NCBI GenBank assembly: GCA_045639045.1
Contig: JAZUCI010000058.1
Location: 1-9,865, forward strand
Direction: 5' to 3'
Source: SIG402 sp045639045
Lineage (GTDB): Bacteria > Bacillota > Clostridia > Christensenellales > Borkfalkiaceae
Length of the DNA stretch: 9,865 nucleotides
Below are positions 5,049 to 9,865 of this stretch, one piece after another. Position 1 is the stretch's first letter. Each line of letters opens with the position of its first letter. The notes under the pieces are model-generated. The model did not search any database, was not told the origin of the DNA, and was given only the letters and a program-made list of their open reading frames with translations. Position numbers and translations under genes: made by a program.

Positions 5049-5255
5049 TTAGTTTTCCAAGCCGGCTAAAAAATCGATGGAAACCCCAAAAAATTGGGCG
5101 ATAGCAATTAGGTTGGAAAGTTTGGGTTCCCTTAAATCGTTTTCCCACAAACTGACGATGCCCTTGCTAACACCTAGTTTTTGGGCAAGTTCTACCTGCC
5201 CAAGCCCTTTTTCTAAACGTAAATCTTTTAATTTTTCACCAAAAACGTTCTTCAT
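5049..5255 (-). CDS. XRE-family (Cro/CI-type) transcriptional regulator
   Basis: A 68-residue protein that is essentially one HTH_3 domain: GEKLKDLRLEKGLGQVELAQ (helices 1-2), KLGVSKGIVSLWENDLREPK (recognition helix and wing), then LIAIAQFFGVSIDFLAGLEN, the usual end of the fold. No effector domain is present. It probably binds as a dimer to the two 14-bp palindromes in the 88-bp gap to the divergent PH-domain gene. One palindrome is just upstream of its own start and the other sits between the -35 and -10 of the neighbour, so it likely represses the neighbour and itself. No clear Shine-Dalgarno precedes the ATG (GAGAAAATATATAGT), so translation may be weak or leaderless. Confidence 0.9.
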   Translation of the reverse strand: MKNVFGEKLKDLRLEKGLGQVELAQKLGVSKGIVSLWENDLREPKLSNLIAIAQFFGVSIDFLAGLEN

Positions 5256-5267
5256 ACTATATATTTT

Positions 5268-5281
5268 CTCACAAATGTAAG
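5268..5281. promoter_or_regulatory. Predicted operator 1 of the XRE regulator
   Basis: CTCACAAATGTAAG, a near-palindrome that matches operator 2 at 12 of 14 positions. It lies 12 bases upstream of the regulator's ATG. Confidence 0.65.
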
Positions 5282-5289
5282 AAAAATGC

Positions 5290-5318
5290 TTGACATCTTA
5301 CAAAAGTAAGAATATAAT
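5290..5318 (+). promoter_or_regulatory. SigA promoter of the PH-domain gene with embedded operator 2
   Basis: TTGACA (5290-5295) and TATAAT (5313-5318) have a 17-bp spacer. The perfect inverted repeat CTTACAAAAGTAAG (5297-5310) fills the spacer, so a bound XRE dimer would block RNA polymerase directly. Confidence 0.85.
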
Positions 5319-5343
5319 AAAGAAAAACGAAAGGAGAAAAAAT

Positions 5344-5736
5344 ATGGAACCTAATTACGTTGCAAAAAAATCTGCGTGGGAGGTAATTAATTTTTGGTGG
5401 ATTATTTCTTGTATTTTAATTTTACCTATTTTAATTATTGCTTTACGCGTTATCACTGTTAAAAAATATACGCTTTCTTTCTACGACGATAAAATTATCG
5501 TAGAAAGCGGTTGGTTAAACAAAAACAAAAAGCAAGTTGTATTTATGGGCATTACGGGGATTTCGGTTTCCCAAGGCTTATGGGGACAAATCTGCAATTA
5601 CGGGGACGTAAGGGTAGACGCAGTAGGCAAGTGGGACGTAGATACTACGTACATCAAAAACCCCAAAGAATTAGAAGCGTATTTGCAAACCAAAACCGCA
5701 AAAATGAATCAAGCAAATCAGTTTGTACAAATGTAA
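5344..5736 (+). CDS. Membrane-anchored bacterial PH-domain protein
   Basis: A 130-residue protein. The ATG at 5344 follows AAAGGAG (5330-5336); an upstream start at 5290 would lie in the promoter. Residues 1-12 are polar, then INFWWIISCILILPILIIAL (about 15-34) is a transmembrane segment. The rest looks like a bPH2/DUF304 domain: VKKYTLSFYDDKIIVESGWLNKNKKQVVFMGITGISV, then NYGDVRVDAVGKWDV and a NPKELEAYL ending helix, a pattern shared with YdbS/YdbT-type proteins. Such domains are usually membrane-associated, with unknown binding partners. It is divergent from the XRE regulator, which probably represses it. A strong terminator follows by 14 bases, making it a single-gene transcript. Confidence 0.8.
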   Translation: MEPNYVAKKSAWEVINFWWIISCILILPILIIALRVITVKKYTLSFYDDKIIVESGWLNKNKKQVVFMGITGISVSQGLWGQICNYGDVRVDAVGKWDVDTTYIKNPKELEAYLQTKTAKMNQANQFVQM

Positions 5737-5750
5737 AAATAATAACACCC

Positions 5751-5781
5751 CCGCCACGGACGATTTCCGTGGCGGTTTTTT
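5751..5781 (+). terminator. Strong terminator of the PH-domain gene
   Basis: CCGCCACGGA (5751-5760) and TCCGTGGCGG (5766-5775) form a perfect 10-bp stem with a 5-base loop, followed by T5776-5781. Confidence 0.92.
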
Positions 5782-5820
5782 ATTGCCTTGAAAGTTTGTG
5801 AATTTTTGCGTTACGTGATA

Positions 5821-5886
5821 AAGTAAAATAGATTACTTGACATTTCATTGTGAAAATAGTAAAATTGCAATATACCCCCTTGGGGA
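5821..5886 (+). promoter_or_regulatory. Promoter block A upstream of the TPR gene
   Basis: TTGACA (5837-5842) and TAAAAT (5860-5865) have a 17-bp spacer. The inverted repeat AAGTAA/TTACTT (5821-5838) overlaps the -35. After the -10 come TTGCAATAT and a CCCC-CTT-GGGG mini-hairpin. The whole block recurs before the lipoprotein gene at 7798. Confidence 0.8.
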
Positions 5887-6029
5887 AAGAAGAATATCAA
5901 AACCAAAAGGGAGATCAAATGTACGCTCTATGAACTAATAGAAGATCTAGGAACGATGTGTAAATTTGAGGACGACATCAGAAGAACGAAACAAATTATG
6001 TGTATTTATTGAATAAGGAGGAGTGAAAA
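5887..6029 (+). other. Long leader of the TPR gene with remnant-like reading frame
   Basis: The gene start expected just behind promoter block A is absent. AAAAGGGAG at 5905-5913 precedes an ATG (5919) that codes only MYAL before a stop. A second frame without a start reads to a TGA near 6012 (TLYELIEDLGTMCKFEDD). This may be the remains of a lost gene or just an untranslated leader. Confidence 0.35.
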
Positions 6030-6509
6030 ATGGGCTTATTTGATTTATTTTCTAAAAAAAAATCTGGCAAAGTTGCGTGGAGAAATGCGCATGGGGTTAT
6101 TGCCTGTCCTGGAGATTCCTGTCCCCAAAAATGCGATGATACTTGCCCTATTTATTTAAATACGCAGGCGGCTATATTAATGTCCATCAGTCAAGGCGAA
6201 AAAGCAATTCCGTTGTACAAGACAGCTCTGAAGATTGCGCCTGATTTCTACGACGCATGGAACAATCTCGGTGCCATTTACGGCCAAAAAGGCGAATACC
6301 AGACTGCGTACGATCACTATGTGAAAGCGCATGAATGCAATCCACAGAAACCAAATCCCGTATTTGGTCTAATGCTTACGTCTAGAGATTTGCGTAGATA
6401 TGAAGAATGCATTAAGTGGTGCGATATTTATAAGTGTTTGTCTGGAGATGGTAAAGATGTTGTGATAAGAAACGAAGCACTTGCGGCCCTCGGAATGTCT
6501 GCAGAATAA
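6030..6509 (+). CDS. TPR-repeat protein with N-terminal cysteine cluster
   Basis: A 159-residue protein with AAGGAGGAG (6015-6023) 6 bases before the ATG. It begins MGLFDLFSKKK, a short hydrophobic/basic N-terminus shared in pattern with the next gene. Residues 26-39 hold C26, C31, C35 and C39 (CPGDSCPQKCDDTC), a likely metal-binding cluster. Residues ~41-108 are about two tetratricopeptide repeats (AILMSISQGEKAIPLYKTAL, then DAWNNLGAIYGQKGEYQTAY), expected to fold as helical hairpins that bind other proteins. It is expressed from promoter block A and followed 166 bases later by the Sel1-repeat gene. There is no signal peptide, so it is probably cytoplasmic. The repeat family is clear; the partner and role are not. 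Confidence 0.8.
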   Translation: MGLFDLFSKKKSGKVAWRNAHGVIACPGDSCPQKCDDTCPIYLNTQAAILMSISQGEKAIPLYKTALKIAPDFYDAWNNLGAIYGQKGEYQTAYDHYVKAHECNPQKPNPVFGLMLTSRDLRRYEECIKWCDIYKCLSGDGKDVVIRNEALAALGMSAE

Positions 6510-6675
6510 TTGGGTAAGCCTTTCATTTTCAAACTGCTGCAGGAAAGAGGATTCTAAGATTATAAAACACAGTGGCGAAGACTAATGGTTTATGGGTCGG
6601 CGAGAAAGAATTCTTTATTGCAAAGACTTTTACCTGAAAAGTTGGAATTGTATTATTTCTACAAGGAAAAAGGAA

Positions 6676-7653
6676 ATGGGAATATTTGATTTTTTAAGAA
6701 GAAAAGACATTACTGGTTTATCAGATAGAGAAAAATGCGGTTACGCATGGCTACAAATTGTTGGGCAAAAAAATCGCGCAAGAGGGTTACAGATAATGAG
6801 AGAACTAAGTGCTGATGGGTTTATCGAAGGATCTATTGCACTGGCTATGTTTACAGAAAATTTGCAGGAGCGAAAATCTCTATATAAAAAGGCGGCTGGT
6901 CAAAATCATCCTGAAGGACTTTGGGGTTATTCTGGGTTTTTACAGCATTCCTTTATCCCCGACCCTAAGAATCCTTCTGACGTAGAGTGGGAAAAGTATT
7001 GCTTAAAAGCGGCGCAAAATGGTTGTGTTGATGCAATGAATGAACTTGGTAACATCTTTAATCGCAGAAACCAATACCCACAATCTATGTATTGGTATGC
7101 AATGGCAAATGCCAACGATTTTCCCAATGGTCAAATTAGTTTAAACGGTATTGCGCAAAAATGGCTTTCTGCAGGTATGCCTTACGAATATGAAGAAACC
7201 GAAGGATTTGATAAAGCAAAATATAAGTGCGCGTTGTTTTATCTTGAGATGTGGGCAGATCAAGAAATCAGCACTTCAATTGAGGAATATGTTTCCTTAA
7301 ATCTCGCAGGAGAACCTTTGGCAGCATATCTCACAGGCGATATGTTCGAAAGCGCAGGCAATATAGAGATGGCTTACAGAATGTATAATGCTATTGCGCA
7401 TGAGAACGATGCTCATGGCCTAAAATGTTATGCGGATATGCTCTTTACTGGTAGAGGTGTTCAGAAGGATATGCAAGGTGCGTTAAGAATGTATCAATTG
7501 TCTGCGGAGCGTGGTGATCGTGCTGCAATGTTTGTTGTTGGCGAATTTACCAAGAATCAAAACGAAAATCTTGCTGCTTTTTGGTATGGCGTTGCATACA
7601 GTAGGGGGTATCAACCTGCATTACAACGTTTAATACAGCTTACTTCAAAATAA
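6676..7653 (+). CDS. Sel1-like repeat protein
   Basis: A 325-residue protein. I start it at the ATG at 6676 rather than the in-frame ATG at 6592, because AAGG at 6664-6667 sits at suitable spacing and the sequence then opens MGIFDFLRRKD, matching the MGLFDLFSKKK opening of the preceding gene. The body is a series of helical pairs rich in small residues. The clearest Sel1 units lie near the end (LKCYADMLFTGRGVQKDMQG, then ALRMYQLSAERGDRAAMFVV); earlier ones include KAAQNGCVDAMNELGNIFNR. Sel1 repeats are TPR-like protein-binding scaffolds. No signal peptide or membrane helix is evident. It probably shares the TPR gene's transcript, since no promoter or terminator is obvious in between. The two may be partners or paralogues with diverged repeats. 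Confidence 0.82.
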   Translation: MGIFDFLRRKDITGLSDREKCGYAWLQIVGQKNRARGLQIMRELSADGFIEGSIALAMFTENLQERKSLYKKAAGQNHPEGLWGYSGFLQHSFIPDPKNPSDVEWEKYCLKAAQNGCVDAMNELGNIFNRRNQYPQSMYWYAMANANDFPNGQISLNGIAQKWLSAGMPYEYEETEGFDKAKYKCALFYLEMWADQEISTSIEEYVSLNLAGEPLAAYLTGDMFESAGNIEMAYRMYNAIAHENDAHGLKCYADMLFTGRGVQKDMQGALRMYQLSAERGDRAAMFVVGEFTKNQNENLAAFWYGVAYSRGYQPALQRLIQLTSK

Positions 7654-7687
7654 AGTATGAGTTTGCGGAATCGAAAAATTGTTAGAA

Positions 7688-7729
7688 ACGCCATAATGGC
7701 GTGTCTTTGTTTTTGTGGCGGTTTTTTTT
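7688..7729 (+). terminator. Terminator after the Sel1-repeat gene
   Basis: ACGCC (7688-7692) pairs with GGCGT (7698-7702) around ATAAT, followed by a T-rich run. A second TGGCGG followed by T7722-7729 can pair alternatively with CGCCA. The TGGCGG-T8 end resembles the terminator at 5751-5781, suggesting a degenerated copy of that unit. Confidence 0.6.
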
Positions 7730-7797
7730 ACCTTAAACGCTTGTTAGCGCTAGGCGAAATCATCTGAAAAGGTTGTCGATTGTATTTTTATGTAATA

Positions 7798-7862
7798 AAG
7801 TAAAAAAGATTACTTGACAAGTGATTGTGAAAAGAGTAAAATTGCAATATGCCCCCTTTGGG
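7798..7862 (+). promoter_or_regulatory. Promoter block B upstream of the lipoprotein gene
   Basis: TTGACA (7814-7819) and TAAAAT (7837-7842) have a 17-bp spacer, with inverted repeat AAGTAA/TTACTT (7798-7815) overlapping the -35. ATTGTGAAAA, TTGCAATAT and the CCCC/GGGG mini-hairpin are conserved with block A. The hairpin sits just upstream of the ribosome site AAAAGGAG (7864-7871). Confidence 0.85.
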
Positions 7863-7877
7863 GAAAAGGAGATTATT

Positions 7878-9821
7878 ATGAAAAATTTGAGTAAAATGCT
7901 TGTGTTACTGTTATCGGTAATCGCATTGTGCTTTACGCTTGTTGCATGCGATCCTTCCGATCCCGCGCCCAGCGTTACCCCTTCGGTTACGCCTAGCGTA
8001 TCGGTAACCCCTAGCGCGCAACCTTCGGCTAGCGTACAACCTTCGGTAGCGCCCACCGCGCAACCCACGGTAGCGCCCACGGTTGTTCCTACCGTTCAAC
8101 CCACAACAATCCCTTCGGTTACGCCCAGCGTACTGCCCAGCGTTATCCCTTCGGTACTTCCTTCGGTAACGCCCAGCGTTACGCCTTCGGTTACGCCCAG
8201 CGTACTGCCCGAAACAAACCAAGTTACCGCTATGCAATGGACGGCTGCGCTTTCTTTTGCCGGGGATAAAACCATTACGGTTAGCACCGAAAACGTTACG
8301 CTTTTTTCTACCGTAGTAAACGGTGACAAGGTTTGCCAAATTGCGGGAATGACGGAAACGTATTATGAAAAGACCGAAACCGGGTATTTCCGTTACGAAT
8401 ATGATTACGACCTAGAAGAGTTTATTAAAACGACCGCGGTAGAGGCCGAATATTTGAATATCGCTGCTCCCTTTGCTTCTGCTGCAACGGGTTTTGCAAT
8501 GGTTTCGTTTGACCAAACGCTGGGCGCGTACGTACTTGAACAAGATTTTCCCATCGCGTTCTATTTTACGGGCGAACAGCTTACCAAGGTAGAAGCTACC
8601 ATGGGAACCGCAACCATCGTATACGTATTCGCTTACACGGATATCCCCGCAGTTACCCTGCCTGAAGTTGCCGATCCCTACCAAGTTACCGAAGAAGAAT
8701 GGAAAACCGCCCTTACCGCAATGGGCGATTATTCGGGTACGGAAACCATTAGTAACGCTATGTATACGCAAGTAATCACTTTTACTAGAAAGGGTGATGT
8801 ACTAAAAGTTGGTAACGAAATGGTTGGCTTCTCTTACGTATCAAAGGAAGGGGATTTGTACTATCTGTACGATGGGGAATCCAAACTTGAAATTGGACAA
8901 GAAGAATACGAAATGCACGTACATCCCTACGGTTACATGGCGGAAGCCTTTGTTATGTTCACCTACAACGCGGAAAAGCAAGCGTACGTAATGGAGGATG
9001 AAGGTGTAACCATATCCGTCTTTATGCAAAATAAAAAGCTCGTTAAGGTGGAAACCGTTACCGAAGAAGGGTCCATTGTAGATGAAATTTCTTACGGCGA
9101 AGTAGAAGATATCGTGTTACCCGAAGTGGTAGATCCCTATATGGTAACCGAAGACCAATTTAATAAAGCGGTAGACTTCCAAGCAATGGTATTTGGGGAT
9201 GAACGCACCAATTTCTCCTTCCAAAGAAAGTATTACGATAACTACGGTAAGTTGTATGAAACCCGCACGTATACCTACTACGAAAACTTCTATTATTACG
9301 ACGTGTTGTACGCTAACGCAGCGGACTATTACAACAATACCTGGACGATGTGGTATGCCGTTCCCGAAGAAGATATCACCTCTGCCTACACGGATATCCG
9401 TTACTATCAATTGTATAAATATGGTGACGAAACCACGTGGCGCGGTATGACTTACAGCGCGGCGAAGGGAAACTGGTCTAGCGGTACGAGTAGTTATTTG
9501 TGGAGCAAGAAAAGCCCCTTATACAACCGTGTAGTTGCCGTTCCCGGTCAAATCTTTAAGGATGACGAAGAACCCCCGTTTAGCACCGAAGTACACTTTG
9601 AATACTTCACCTACAACGCGCAAGAAGGCTACTACTATGCGGATACGATTGACGTAGACGGCACGATTTATAAGGACGTATGCCTTTTCTTTGAAAACGG
9701 AGCATTGCAAGGCTTTACCTATGACAACAAGTACAACGAATCGTTCGAAATTACGATTTTGTACGGTGAAGACGTAACCCCCGTAAAATTGCCCGATGAA
9801 ATCATCGTGGAAAACGACTAA
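7878..9821 (+). CDS. Large surface lipoprotein with Pro/Ser/Thr/Val linker and three tandem domains
   Basis: A 647-residue protein starting at the ATG at 7878, 6 bases after AAAAGGAG; an earlier in-frame GTG (7821) lies inside the promoter. MKNLSKMLVLLLSVIALCFT leads to the lipobox LVAC, with C24 the lipidated cysteine, so it should be anchored on the outer face of the membrane. Residues ~25-115 are a low-complexity linker of PSVTPSV/PTVAPT units. Three tandem domains follow at about 116-269, 270-422 and 423-647. Each opens V-T-x3-[WF]-x-x-A; the first two close with LPEV-x-DPY. The last is longer and very rich in Tyr. I do not recognise the domain; secondary structure looks mainly beta. It is probably a cell-surface protein of unknown ligand. 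It shares its promoter type with the TPR gene. Confidence 0.85.
   Translation: MKNLSKMLVLLLSVIALCFTLVACDPSDPAPSVTPSVTPSVSVTPSAQPSASVQPSVAPTAQPTVAPTVVPTVQPTTIPSVTPSVLPSVIPSVLPSVTPSVTPSVTPSVLPETNQVTAMQWTAALSFAGDKTITVSTENVTLFSTVVNGDKVCQIAGMTETYYEKTETGYFRYEYDYDLEEFIKTTAVEAEYLNIAAPFASAATGFAMVSFDQTLGAYVLEQDFPIAFYFTGEQLTKVEATMGTATIVYVFAYTDIPAVTLPEVADPYQVTEEEWKTALTAMGDYSGTETISNAMYTQVITFTRKGDVLKVGNEMVGFSYVSKEGDLYYLYDGESKLEIGQEEYEMHVHPYGYMAEAFVMFTYNAEKQAYVMEDEGVTISVFMQNKKLVKVETVTEEGSIVDEISYGEVEDIVLPEVVDPYMVTEDQFNKAVDFQAMVFGDERTNFSFQRKYYDNYGKLYETRTYTYYENFYYYDVLYANAADYYNNTWTMWYAVPEEDITSAYTDIRYYQLYKYGDETTWRGMTYSAAKGNWSSGTSSYLWSKKSPLYNRVVAVPGQIFKDDEEPPFSTEVHFEYFTYNAQEGYYYADTIDVDGTIYKDVCLFFENGALQGFTYDNKYNESFEITILYGEDVTPVKLPDEIIVEND
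7953..8208 (+). repeat. Low-complexity tandem repeat encoding the lipoprotein linker
   Basis: Degenerate units such as CCTTCGGTTACGCCCAGCGT recur in phase and code for P-S-V-T-P-S-V. Slippage here would change linker length in steps of whole codons if units are gained or lost in frame. Confidence 0.7.
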
Positions 9822-9865
9822 TTGAACGTTTTGCAACACGAATGGCAAAAACTGCCGCGCGTCCC

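Noticed and set aside
4855..5148. 97-codon minus-strand frame overlapping the terminator and XRE gene
   Set aside because: It runs through a strong terminator stem and out of frame over the XRE gene; no ribosome site.
5908..6011. Short frame (TLYELIEDLGTMCKFEDD) in the TPR leader
   Set aside because: No start codon at a usable position and no family match; kept only as a possible remnant in the leader entry.
8096..8339. Minus-strand frames opposite the lipoprotein linker
   Set aside because: They arise from the codon-periodic repeat of the linker and have no ribosome site or recognisable product.

Overview
The window looks like a low-to-moderate GC Clostridia (Bacillota) genome, probably an uncultured anaerobe. 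The evidence is strong AGGAGG-type ribosome sites, TTGACA/TATAAT promoters with 17-bp spacers, GC-rich hairpin terminators with T runs, and an unmistakable Spo0A C-terminal fragment. No species can be named. All calls come from reading the sequence; no database search was run.

Left part (1 to about 4480) is AT-rich, accessory and mobile in character. It starts inside a gene for what I read as an ATPase-type defence protein ending in a PD-(D/E)XK nuclease domain. Two very small membrane-peptide genes with strong ribosome sites follow, then a SprT-like zinc metalloprotein, a DUF2958 protein and a serine resolvase. Directly before the resolvase gene are three paired inverted half-sites arranged like a Tn3-type res site. 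A 19-bp sequence with palindromic arms and a directional core (consensus TTGAAAGTGTATNTTCAAA) occurs five times, mostly at gene boundaries, in both orientations. Beyond the resolvase lies about 700 bp without a credible gene, packed with G/C tracts, hairpins and palindromes. This could be an origin, a transfer region or a structured RNA.

The junction (about 4350 to 4715) has a near-consensus promoter and ribosome site with no reading frame behind them, then the last ~75 codons of spo0A with everything upstream missing. Either a mobile element ends inside a spo0A copy, or a rearrangement or assembly join lies here.

Right part (4716 to 9865) looks chromosomal. It has two copies of a ~75-bp dispersed repeat, a divergent pair (XRE repressor on the minus strand, PH-domain membrane protein on the plus strand) with two matching operator palindromes, a TPR protein with a cysteine cluster, a Sel1-repeat protein with the same N-terminal motif, and a large lipoprotein with a Pro/Ser/Thr/Val linker and three tandem domains. 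The TPR gene and the lipoprotein gene are preceded by near-identical promoter blocks, which suggests common control.
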